A stretch of DNA of 10,070 nucleotides from Anaerolineae bacterium (lineage in GTDB: Bacteria; Chloroflexota; Anaerolineae; J102), in contig JALSPL010000343.1 in the NCBI GenBank assembly GCA_026985975.1, positions 1 through 10,070 of the forward strand. Direction: 5' to 3'. How positions within the stretch are numbered: the stretch's first letter is position 1; each line of letters starts with the position of its first letter. Under the pieces are notes generated by a model that was not told the DNA's origin, ran no database searches, and was given only the letters and a program-made list of their open reading frames with translations. The translations under genes were made by a program, and so were the position numbers. Shown here piece after piece: positions 1-6,272 of this stretch.

Positions 1-5
1 TGAGG

Positions 6-78
6 CGGGAGCGACGGGAATCGAACCCGCGATCTTCGGCTTGACAGGCCGACGTGTTAACCGCTACACTACGCCCCC
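6..78 (-). tRNA. tRNA-Asp (anticodon GTC)
   Basis: Read on the minus strand this folds as a complete 73-nt cloverleaf. The acceptor stem GGGGGCG pairs with CGCTCCC through one G-U. The D arm is closed by GTGT/ACAC. The anticodon stem TCGGC/GCCGA carries the loop CTGTCAA, giving anticodon GTC (Asp). The variable loop is AGATC, and the T arm GCGGG/CCCGT carries the loop TTCGATT. The discriminator is G73, as expected for bacterial tRNA-Asp. The 3' CCA is not encoded (CCT follows), so it must be added after transcription. The gene is expressed away from the regulator to its right. Confidence 0.97.
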
Positions 79-101
79 TTGCCTATTCAATTACGTGGGG
101 C

Positions 102-130
102 ATTCTAGCCCATTTCCCGGCGTTTGTCAA
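102..130 (-). promoter_or_regulatory. Promoter of the tRNA-Asp gene
   Basis: On the minus strand a perfect -35 TTGACA (130-125) and a -10 TAGAAT (107-102) are separated by exactly 17 nt. Transcription would start near position 95, about 17 nt before the mature tRNA 5' end at 78. The bases just after the -10 are GCCCC, a GC-rich discriminator of the kind known from stringently controlled stable-RNA promoters. The motif match is seen directly; stringent control is inferred. Confidence 0.85.
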
Positions 131-251
131 ATACGCTAGCATAAATTTCCGCCACAAAAAACTTGCAGCGCCAACCGCTCACTTAACACCTTTCAGGGGA
201 TACTGTTTGGGACTTCGTCCAATTTGAATACCAACAACGCCCGCGGAGGGA

Positions 252-280
252 TTGACAGGGGAACGTATTTCTGCTAAACT
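252..280 (+). promoter_or_regulatory. Sigma-70-type promoter of the RpiR-family regulator gene
   Basis: A perfect -35 TTGACA (252-257) is followed after 17 nt by TAAACT (275-280). A TG dinucleotide at 272-273 makes this an extended -10. The predicted start is near 287, giving a leader of about 48 nt before the ATG at 335. A GTG at 281 that would lengthen the reading frame lies upstream of this predicted transcript start. The promoter therefore also helps choose the start codon. Confidence 0.8.
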
Positions 281-310
281 GTGGCATCGCCACCATCTGA
301 TCGAAACCGT

Positions 311-328
311 TGTAGTACCACCACTACA
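311..328. promoter_or_regulatory. Inverted repeat, candidate operator for the RpiR-family regulator
   Basis: TGTAGT (311-316) and ACTACA (323-328) form a perfect 6-bp dyad with a 6-nt spacer. It lies roughly 25-42 nt downstream of the predicted transcription start and just before the regulator's ATG. A repressor bound here could block its own transcription. The half-site resembles that reported for HexR, an RpiR-family regulator (TGTART...AYTACA). I saw no second copy of the dyad elsewhere in the window, including upstream of the transporter gene, so autoregulation or read-through control is the most that can be inferred. Confidence 0.55.
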
Positions 329-334
329 CAAATT

Positions 335-1216
335 ATGACAGAAATCGCCATCGGACGAGACGGCAACGGCGTCAACCACTCCGCCAGCTCCCTCGCCCGC
401 ATCCGCAGTCGATTGCCAACCTTTGCCACTGCAGAGCAGAAAGTCGCTTTGTGGGTGCTTCAACACGCAGATGATGTGGTGCAAATGTCGATGGCGCAGG
501 TGGCGCGGGAATGCGGGGTCAGCGACACCACAGTGTTACGCTTTTGTCGGGCAGCGGGGTTCCAGGGTTACACCGATATGAAACTTTCCATCGTGCAGGA
601 CATGGCCAGCCCCACCCAACTGGTGCACGATGACATCAACGAAGACGACGACGCCATCACCATCGCCCGCAAAGTCTTTCTTTCCAACATTCAGGCCCTG
701 CAAGACACCCTGGAAGTTCTGGACGGACAAGCGCTGGCCCAGGCCGCCGATATGATCGCCGACGCCGAGCAAATTCTGATCATTGGTGTGGGCACCTCGG
801 GCCCCATCGTGCAGGATATGTACCACATGTTCTTCCGCCTGGGCCTGAATGTGCGGGCGCAGACCGATTCCTACCTGCAGTTGATGGAGGCGGCCCTGGT
901 CGGCGAGGGGGATATCGTCGTAGGCATCTCTCAATCGGGCAGCTCCACAGATCCCGTGCTGACCATCGAAGAAGCAAAACGCAACGGCGCCAGAACCATC
1001 GTCATCACAGGCAATGCCGAATCGCCCATCACCAAATACGCCGACGTGACCCTGCTGGCCGTCTCGCGCGAAACCCGTGCCGAGGCCATCGCCTCCCGCA
1101 TCGCCCAGATGACCCTGGTGGACGCCCTGTATGTCATCGTCTCCATGCGGATGCTGCCTGTCACAACAGAAAACGAAGCCAAGATCTGGAGAGCTGTAAT
1201 CAAAAAGACGTTTTAG
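335..1216 (+). CDS. RpiR/MurR-family transcriptional regulator (HTH_6 + SIS domain)
   Basis: This 293-residue protein is a typical length for RpiR/MurR regulators, cytoplasmic DNA-binding proteins that respond to phosphorylated sugars. The N-terminal HTH_6 domain covers about residues 15-90, with the helix-turn-helix near 52-75 (SMAQVARECGVSDTTVLRFC). The SIS sugar-phosphate domain covers about 138-270, with the GVGTSG turn at 151-156 and the Ser-rich SQSGSS loop at 199-204. The ATG at 335 is preferred to an in-frame GTG at 281 because the latter lies upstream of the predicted transcript start; no clear Shine-Dalgarno precedes the ATG. The gene is first in a same-strand run with a sugar importer, a sugar kinase and an isomerase. 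It therefore probably controls them, with a sugar phosphate from that pathway as effector (inferred). Whether it represses or activates cannot be read from sequence. Confidence 0.93.
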   Translation: MTEIAIGRDGNGVNHSASSLARIRSRLPTFATAEQKVALWVLQHADDVVQMSMAQVARECGVSDTTVLRFCRAAGFQGYTDMKLSIVQDMASPTQLVHDDINEDDDAITIARKVFLSNIQALQDTLEVLDGQALAQAADMIADAEQILIIGVGTSGPIVQDMYHMFFRLGLNVRAQTDSYLQLMEAALVGEGDIVVGISQSGSSTDPVLTIEEAKRNGARTIVITGNAESPITKYADVTLLAVSRETRAEAIASRIAQMTLVDALYVIVSMRMLPVTTENEAKIWRAVIKKTF

Positions 1217-1217
1217 T

Positions 1218-1225
1218 AAAGGAGG
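1218..1225 (+). promoter_or_regulatory. Orphan Shine-Dalgarno-like sequence
   Basis: AAAGGAGG begins one base after the stop codon of the regulator gene, and it is a stronger ribosome-binding match than those of several real genes here. No ATG, GTG or TTG sits at a usable distance behind it: TTG at 1226 abuts it, and only ACG lies at normal spacing. The transporter gene further down has its own site at 1317-1322. It may be a relic of an older start or leader peptide, or chance. Confidence 0.3.
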
Positions 1226-1246
1226 TTGGCCACGACAGAAAAACAT

Positions 1247-1276
1247 TTGTCAAACATCACTTGCCTGCGAGACAAT
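1247..1276 (+). promoter_or_regulatory. Weak candidate promoter for the transporter/kinase operon
   Basis: TTGTCA (1247-1252) and GACAAT (1271-1276) with an 18-nt spacer form a mediocre sigma-70 match in the 113-nt gap between the regulator and the binding-protein gene. It would give a leader of about 47 nt. Co-transcription from the regulator's stronger promoter is equally possible. Confidence 0.3.
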
Positions 1277-1329
1277 TTTCAGAACACCACCCCATCCATT
1301 TCTTCTCTCACCCCAAAAGGAGCCCCAAA

Positions 1330-2463
1330 ATGAAGAAGATTTTGACCATTGTCATTCTCATCGTGCTGCTGGCCATGGCCATGAGCGCTTGCTCTCAGGC
1401 CAAGCCCGCCACCCAGGCGCCCGCCGAGGAAAAACCGGCGGAACAGGCCCAACCGGCCGCCGACCTGGAAGGCGTGCCCGAGGTTTTCACCAATGGCAAG
1501 CAGATCAAGGTTGCCGTCATCCGCAATCTGCCCTCCGACGACCACACCAAACAGTTCCTGGATGGCGCCCGCAGCGAAGGCGAATCCTTCGGATTCAAAG
1601 TGGATACATTCATCGCCGATAACGACGACGCCAAGTTCCAGGAATTGGTGGATCAGGCCATCGCCAAAGGCTATGATGGACTCATCATCTCTCACGGCAA
1701 GAAGGACTATTCCTACGACATGCTGAAGCCAGCGGTGGACAAAGGCATCAAGGTCGTCACCTTCGACACCGTTATCGAGAAAGATGGGCAAGGCCTGCCC
1801 GAGATCACCCGCACCTTCCAGGATGACTTCGCCCTGGCCAAGCTTTCTCTGGGCGTCATCAACGAAGTCGCCGATCCTGCTCGCATCATCAAACTGTGGT
1901 GGGGCCCCGGCGTGCCGCCCCTGGACCGTCGCGAGACCATCTACGCTCCCCTGGAGAAAGAAGGCCACCTCATCACCCTGGAAACCATTGGGCCCACCAA
2001 CTTCCAGGATGTTCAGGGCGACATCGCCGCCAAGGTCAGCGCCGTGCTGCCCAAATATCCCGAAGGCGAAATCGACGCCATCTGGGGCTCCTGGGACGAA
2101 ATGGCAAAAGGCGCATACACCGCCCTGAAAGACGCCGGTCGCACCGACATCAAACTGATCTCCATCGACATCTCCAACCAGGACATCAACCTGATGCGCG
2201 AACCAGGCAGCGTGTGGATCGCCACCGCCGCCGTGGACGCCCGTCTCATCGGCCTGGTGGACATGCGACTGCTGGCCAAGAAATTCGCGGGCGAAGAAAC
2301 CCCCGACGAATATGACCTGGAAGCCCGCCTGGTGCGCCAGAGCGATCTGAAACCGGACACCAACATGCAGAACCTCAGCGAAGTCGTCGAGGGCTGGGGT
2401 CAGTCAGACGCCTTCAATAAACCCTGGATGGACAAGTTACGCGCGGCCAACGCCGGCAAATAA
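1330..2463 (+). CDS. Sugar ABC transporter substrate-binding lipoprotein (Peripla_BP_4/RbsB class)
   Basis: This 377-residue extracytoplasmic binding protein would capture a sugar and hand it to the adjacent permease. The N terminus is a lipoprotein signal: KK at 2-3, a hydrophobic run at 4-18 and a lipobox MSAC with Cys21 as the lipidated residue. An Ala/Pro/Glu/Gln-rich tether spans about 22-50. The type 1 periplasmic-binding fold starts at about residue 57 (GKQIKVAVI), with the family-like segments YDGLIIS (115-121), KVVTFDT (141-147) and WGSWDEMAKGA (252-262). The ATG at 1330 has AAGGAG 7 nt upstream (1317-1322). An in-frame TTG at 1261 adds only unrelated residues before the signal peptide. 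The gene lies first in the importer set, and kinase and isomerase genes downstream suggest 5-methylthioribose, 5-deoxyribose or a similar pentose as ligand. Ligand identity is inferred from context only. Confidence 0.92.
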   Translation: MKKILTIVILIVLLAMAMSACSQAKPATQAPAEEKPAEQAQPAADLEGVPEVFTNGKQIKVAVIRNLPSDDHTKQFLDGARSEGESFGFKVDTFIADNDDAKFQELVDQAIAKGYDGLIISHGKKDYSYDMLKPAVDKGIKVVTFDTVIEKDGQGLPEITRTFQDDFALAKLSLGVINEVADPARIIKLWWGPGVPPLDRRETIYAPLEKEGHLITLETIGPTNFQDVQGDIAAKVSAVLPKYPEGEIDAIWGSWDEMAKGAYTALKDAGRTDIKLISIDISNQDINLMREPGSVWIATAAVDARLIGLVDMRLLAKKFAGEETPDEYDLEARLVRQSDLKPDTNMQNLSEVVEGWGQSDAFNKPWMDKLRAANAGK

Positions 2464-2477
2464 ACCGGCCTCAGCAT

Positions 2478-2504
2478 CCTGACATCGACATAGCAGACGT
2501 CAGG
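2478..2504 (+). promoter_or_regulatory. Small intercistronic hairpin
   Basis: CCTGAC (2478-2483) pairs with GTCAGG (2499-2504) across a 15-nt loop, 14 nt after the binding-protein stop codon. With the larger hairpin just downstream it could protect the 3' end of the binding-protein message. It has no following U tract, so it does not look like a terminator. Confidence 0.45.
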
Positions 2505-2506
2505 CG

Positions 2507-2553
2507 ACAGGATGGCCATCTTTGCCCTCGGGCGAGGGTGGCCATCCCCCTGT
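2507..2553 (+). promoter_or_regulatory. Large intercistronic hairpin between binding-protein and ATPase genes
   Basis: ACAGGATGGCCA (2507-2518) pairs with TGGCCATCC (2539-2547) and TGT (2551-2553), with three extra C bases bulged. Inside it a second stem forms from CCCTCG (2525-2530) and CGAGGG (2533-2538). The structure ends 8 nt before the ribosome-binding site of the ATPase gene (AGGAGG, 2562-2567) and lacks a U run. Such hairpins between binding-protein and ATPase/permease genes are known to stabilise the upstream message or attenuate downstream expression. That would fit the need for excess binding protein. The pairing is seen; the role is inferred. Confidence 0.6.
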
Positions 2554-2578
2554 TCACACACAGGAGGCATGCAAAGGC

Positions 2579-4093
2579 ATGGAAGCCAAACACAGACTGG
2601 AAATGAAGCGCATTTCCATTGAATTTCCAGGCGTCAAGGCGCTGGACAACGTGAACTTCAACGTAAAAAGCGGTGAAATCCACGCGTTGGTGGGAGCCAA
2701 CGGCGCCGGAAAATCGACCTTGATGAAAATCCTGGGGGGCGCTTACGGACATTATGTCGGGGACATCTTTTTTGATGGGACGAAGGTGGATATTCGCAAC
2801 CCTCACGACGCCAAAGAATTGGGCATCGATGTGGTTTATCAGGAAGTGGACATCGCACTGATCCCGTATCTCTCAGTGGCCGAAAACATCATGCTGGACA
2901 AAATGGCCAATGAGATGAAGGGCAAACACTTCATCCGCTGGGGCAATATCCATCGTTCGGCCCGGGAAATATTGAAACAGGTAGGCATCGATCTGGATAC
3001 CCATACGTTGGTGCAAGACCTGAGCCTGGCCGAGAAACAGATGGTGCTCATCGCCCGGGCGCTGGCCACCAACACCAATTTTTTGGTGCTTGATGAGCCC
3101 ACAGCGCCCCTGAGCCAGACCGAAACCGAAGAATTGTTCCGTCTGATGCGAGATCTGGCCGAAAATCAGGATGTGGGCGTTGTCTTCATCTCCCACCGCC
3201 TGCCCGAAATCTTTGAGGTGTGCGAAACCATCACCATCCTGCGAGATGGCCAGGTGGTGGCCGACGCCACCATCGACGATATGACCCAGCAAAAACTGGT
3301 GGAGCTGATGTTGGGGCGTCGTTTCGAAGAAACTTATCCCAAGATTCGCGTGCCTATTGGTGACGTCATCTTTGAAGTGAAGAACCTGATTGAGGAAGCT
3401 GGCCGGGTTCGGAATGTGAGCTTTTCGGTGCGCTCTGGCGAGATCGTGGGCATGACAGGCCTGGTTGGCGCAGGCAAGACCGAATTGTGCAAGACGTTAT
3501 TTGGCGCTTACCCCATCAAATCAGGCGAGGTGCTGCTCCACGGCAAATCCCTGACAATGCGCTCTCCCCACGCCGCAGTCAGCCAGGGCGTGGCGCTGGT
3601 GCCCGAAGAACGGCGCAAGGAAGGCATTCTGGTGGATGAACCGGTGTTCATCAACCTCACCCTGCCCAGCCTGGACAAATTCACCAGGGGCCCCGATTTT
3701 GTCAACACCAGAGCGGAGCGCACCATCGCCCGGCAGGTTATCGACGAATTGGGCATTGTCACGCCCAGCGCAGATCAAAAAGTCGCCTATCTCTCGGGCG
3801 GCAATCAACAAAAAGTGGCGGTGGGCAAATGGCTGATCGCCGATGCTGAAATTTATATTTTCGATGAGCCAACCAAAGGCGTGGATGTGGGGGCCAAACG
3901 AGATATCTTCGAACTCATTGGGAAATTGGCCAAACAGGGCAAAGGCATCATCTACGCTTCCAGCGAAATCCCCGAGATCCTGGATATCTCCGACCGCATC
4001 TATGTGATGTACGATTACGCCATCGTCAAAGAATTCGAAACGGCTGAAGCCACAGAAGAGGAAATTCTCTTCTATTCCGCCGGAGGTCAATAA
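2579..4093 (+). CDS. Sugar ABC transporter ATP-binding protein with two nucleotide-binding domains (RbsA/MglA class)
   Basis: This 504-residue cytoplasmic ATPase powers the importer and has the fused double-NBD form of the ribose/galactose class. NBD1 has Walker A GANGAGKST (39-47), the Q-loop Gln88, a degenerate signature LSLAEKQ (148-154), Walker B LVLDEP with Glu173, and switch His206. NBD2 has Walker A GLVGAGKT (294-301), signature LSGGNQQ (405-411), Walker B IYIFDEP with Glu430, and SSE at the switch position, as in RbsA-like second domains. The ATG at 2579 gives the usual family length. AGGAGG (2562-2567) lies 11 nt upstream, rather far, and an out-of-frame ATG at 2569 is closer. The stop is 3 nt before the permease start, and the GGAGG used by the permease lies inside the last codons of this gene, suggesting translational coupling. 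Confidence 0.95.
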   Translation: MEAKHRLEMKRISIEFPGVKALDNVNFNVKSGEIHALVGANGAGKSTLMKILGGAYGHYVGDIFFDGTKVDIRNPHDAKELGIDVVYQEVDIALIPYLSVAENIMLDKMANEMKGKHFIRWGNIHRSAREILKQVGIDLDTHTLVQDLSLAEKQMVLIARALATNTNFLVLDEPTAPLSQTETEELFRLMRDLAENQDVGVVFISHRLPEIFEVCETITILRDGQVVADATIDDMTQQKLVELMLGRRFEETYPKIRVPIGDVIFEVKNLIEEAGRVRNVSFSVRSGEIVGMTGLVGAGKTELCKTLFGAYPIKSGEVLLHGKSLTMRSPHAAVSQGVALVPEERRKEGILVDEPVFINLTLPSLDKFTRGPDFVNTRAERTIARQVIDELGIVTPSADQKVAYLSGGNQQKVAVGKWLIADAEIYIFDEPTKGVDVGAKRDIFELIGKLAKQGKGIIYASSEIPEILDISDRIYVMYDYAIVKEFETAEATEEEILFYSAGGQ

Positions 4094-4096
4094 CTT

Positions 4097-5092
4097 ATGA
4101 CTGCTGCAACTGAAACAACCAACAAAAAACGTCTCTCTGGCATCATTGATTTTCTCAGCAAATGGGGGACGATTATCACCATTTTTGTCTTGCTGGCCTT
4201 TTTCTCCATCGCCATGCCCTCGTTCCGCACCCCGTCCAACATGGTCACCATCATGCGGAGCATTTCCATCGTCACGGTCATCGCCACCGGCATCACCGTC
4301 TCGCTGACAGTGGACGGCTTCGACTTGTCCGTGGGCTCGGTGGCCACTTTCACCGTGGCGCTGGTGATGTCATTCTTCGTCTGGTATGGATGGGGAACTC
4401 TTCCAGCCATCATCGTTTCGCTGCTCATTGCCCTGATTGTGGCAGTTGTAAACTCGTTCCTCATCGTCAAATTACACATCTTCGACCTGCTGGCCACCCT
4501 GGCCACCATGTTCATCTTCGAGGGCGTGGCCATGACTTACACCGGCGGCGGCTCCATCAGCCAGGGGATGCCGCGACTGGACGGCACGCCCACCACCGGC
4601 GCCATCCCGGCTGGTTTCCGGCTCGTTGGCCAATCCCCCTACATCATCATCATTATGCTGGTGATTGTGATGCTGGTGCATGTTTTCTTGAGCTACACCA
4701 AGCACGGGCGCTATCTCTACATCGTGGGCGGCAATCGCGAAGCGGCCCGGCTTTCCGGCATCCCGGTCAACCGCTATCGCACGCTGGCCTATTTCCTCTC
4801 GGCGTTGCTGGCGGGCATGGGCGGCATCATGCTGGCGGCCCGCATTGGCTCGGCGCAGATCAACGCCGGCGCCGGCTATCTGATGCCTGCCGTGGCCGCG
4901 GCCTTCATCGGCTTTTCGGTGGCCGGCGTCAAGAAGCCAAACGCCATTGGCACGCTGGTGGGCGCCGTGCTGGTGGGCCTGCTGGAAAATGGCCTGATTA
5001 TGATGTCGGTGCCTTACTACTCATTGAACATTATCAAGGGACTGGTGCTGGCCATCGCCCTGGCCATCACCTACTATCGCAAGCATGACTGA
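4097..5092 (+). CDS. Sugar ABC transporter permease (RbsC/BPD_transp_2 class)
   Basis: This 331-residue inner-membrane permease forms the translocation path of the importer. Hydrophobic segments are spread through the protein, for example about 24-40, 54-70, 82-97, 103-124, 131-147, 181-200, 229-249, 259-278, 282-300 and 309-326. The family hallmark GFDLSVGSV (74-82) follows the second segment. The cytoplasmic loop GRYLYIVGGNREAARLSGI (204-222) is the expected ATPase-contact region. Only one permease gene is present, so it would act as a homodimer, as is usual for this class. The ATG at 4097 uses GGAGG (4082-4086) located inside the ATPase gene. The isomerase gene begins 30 nt after its stop, consistent with a single transcript. 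Confidence 0.95.
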   Translation: MTAATETTNKKRLSGIIDFLSKWGTIITIFVLLAFFSIAMPSFRTPSNMVTIMRSISIVTVIATGITVSLTVDGFDLSVGSVATFTVALVMSFFVWYGWGTLPAIIVSLLIALIVAVVNSFLIVKLHIFDLLATLATMFIFEGVAMTYTGGGSISQGMPRLDGTPTTGAIPAGFRLVGQSPYIIIIMLVIVMLVHVFLSYTKHGRYLYIVGGNREAARLSGIPVNRYRTLAYFLSALLAGMGGIMLAARIGSAQINAGAGYLMPAVAAAFIGFSVAGVKKPNAIGTLVGAVLVGLLENGLIMMSVPYYSLNIIKGLVLAIALAITYYRKHD

Positions 5093-5122
5093 TTACCGCA
5101 TCCATCAAAACAGGAGCAAGGC

Positions 5123-6244
5123 ATGAACGTTCATGGCAAACACTATCGCACCATTTGGGTAAAAGAGAATAACGATGAGGTGGTTCAGGTCATTGATCAA
5201 CGCTTTTTGCCCCACAAATTCATCATCGAAGACCTCACCAATGTAGATGAAGCCGCCCGGGCCATCAAAGAGATGCACATTCGCGGCGCCGGCCTGGTGG
5301 GCGCCACCGCAGGCTTTGGCATGTATCTGGCCGCGTTGGAGGCGCCCAAGGACTCACAAGAAGCCTTCACCGCCTTCATGGAGGCCGCGGGCGAGAAACT
5401 GAAAGCCACCCGTCCCACCGCAGTCAACCTGGAATGGGCAGTGCAGCGCCAGCTCGACGCCATGGCGCAGGCGCCGACCGTGGATGAAAAAGTGGCCGTC
5501 GCCTTCCAGACAGCCCAGGATATCGCAGATGAAGATGCGGATTTTTGTCGCCGCATTGGCGAGCACGGCGTCAGCATCATCGAGGAGATCAACAAAAAGA
5601 AAAATGGCGACGTGGTGAACATCCTCACCCACTGCAACGCGGGCTGGCTGGCTTTTGTGGATTACGGCACCGCCACAGCGCCCATTTACGAAGCGCACAA
5701 CCGGGGCGTTCCGGTGCACGTATGGGTGGATGAAACCCGCCCGCGCAATCAGGGCGCCCGGCTCACCGCCTGGGAACTGGGCCAGCACGGCGTGCCCCAC
5801 ACCGTCATCGCCGATAACGTGGGCGGGCATCTCATGCAGCATGGCATGGTGGATATGGTCATCGTGGGCACCGACCGCACCACCTACACCGGCGACGTGG
5901 CCAACAAAATCGGCACCTATCTCAAAGCCCTGGCCGCCCATGATAACGACGTTCCTTTTTATGTCGCCTTACCATCCTCCTCCTTCGATTGGACGATTCG
6001 AGATGGCGTGCGGGAGATCCCCATCGAAGAGCGGGGCGAAGATGAGGTCAAGTTCATCCAGGGCCTGATGGCGAACGGCGAGCTGGGCAAAGTGCTGCTG
6101 ACGCCATCCGACAGCCCCGCCACCAATTTCGGTTTCGACGTCACTCCCCGCCAATACGTCAGCGGCCTCATCACCGAGCGAGGCATATGCGAAGCATCGG
6201 AGCAAGGCGTGCTGAGCTTATATCCCGAAAAGAAAATTGTCTAA
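5123..6244 (+). CDS. mtnA: MtnA-type S-methyl-5-thioribose-1-phosphate isomerase (or 5-deoxyribose-1-phosphate isomerase)
   Basis: This 373-residue protein belongs to the MtnA/eIF2B-alpha-like isomerase family, which converts 5-methylthioribose 1-phosphate to 5-methylthioribulose 1-phosphate in methionine salvage. Homologues do the same for 5-deoxyribose 1-phosphate. Visible family motifs are MHIRGAG (51-57, phosphate/substrate binding), THCNAG with catalytic Cys171 (169-174), ETRPRNQGARLTAWEL (204-219), GTDR with catalytic Asp251 (249-252) and NKIGTY (261-266). Two motifs differ from the usual forms: RGAGLVGATAGFG replaces RGAPAIG-type sequence, and GTDRTT replaces GADRI. Both catalytic residues are kept, so it should be active, but a shifted substrate is possible. 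The ATG at 5123 has AGGAG 6 nt upstream (5112-5116). It is followed 28 nt later by the kinase that would make its substrate. Confidence 0.88.
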   Translation: MNVHGKHYRTIWVKENNDEVVQVIDQRFLPHKFIIEDLTNVDEAARAIKEMHIRGAGLVGATAGFGMYLAALEAPKDSQEAFTAFMEAAGEKLKATRPTAVNLEWAVQRQLDAMAQAPTVDEKVAVAFQTAQDIADEDADFCRRIGEHGVSIIEEINKKKNGDVVNILTHCNAGWLAFVDYGTATAPIYEAHNRGVPVHVWVDETRPRNQGARLTAWELGQHGVPHTVIADNVGGHLMQHGMVDMVIVGTDRTTYTGDVANKIGTYLKALAAHDNDVPFYVALPSSSFDWTIRDGVREIPIEERGEDEVKFIQGLMANGELGKVLLTPSDSPATNFGFDVTPRQYVSGLITERGICEASEQGVLSLYPEKKIV

Positions 6245-6272
6245 CAGTTCATCTCACTGCAAGGAGGCAGGC

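Noticed and set aside
210..220. GGAC-TTC-GTCC hairpin upstream of the regulator promoter
   Set aside because: Only a 4-bp stem with no U tract or flanking pairing; likely chance.
281..334. GTG-initiated extension of the RpiR-family protein
   Set aside because: The GTG directly follows the -10 box and lies before the predicted transcription start; the 18 extra residues do not look like the family.
536..1246. 236-codon minus-strand frame opposite the regulator
   Set aside because: Antisense shadow of a clear RpiR-family gene in GC-rich DNA; no family features.
1261..1329. TTG-initiated extension of the binding lipoprotein
   Set aside because: It would place 23 polar residues before a perfect lipoprotein signal peptide; the ATG at 1330 has its own AAGGAG.
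4162..5088. Long His/Gly/Arg-rich frame inside the permease gene
   Set aside because: It is the shifted-frame shadow of the permease; composition is biased and the permease frame is clearly conserved.
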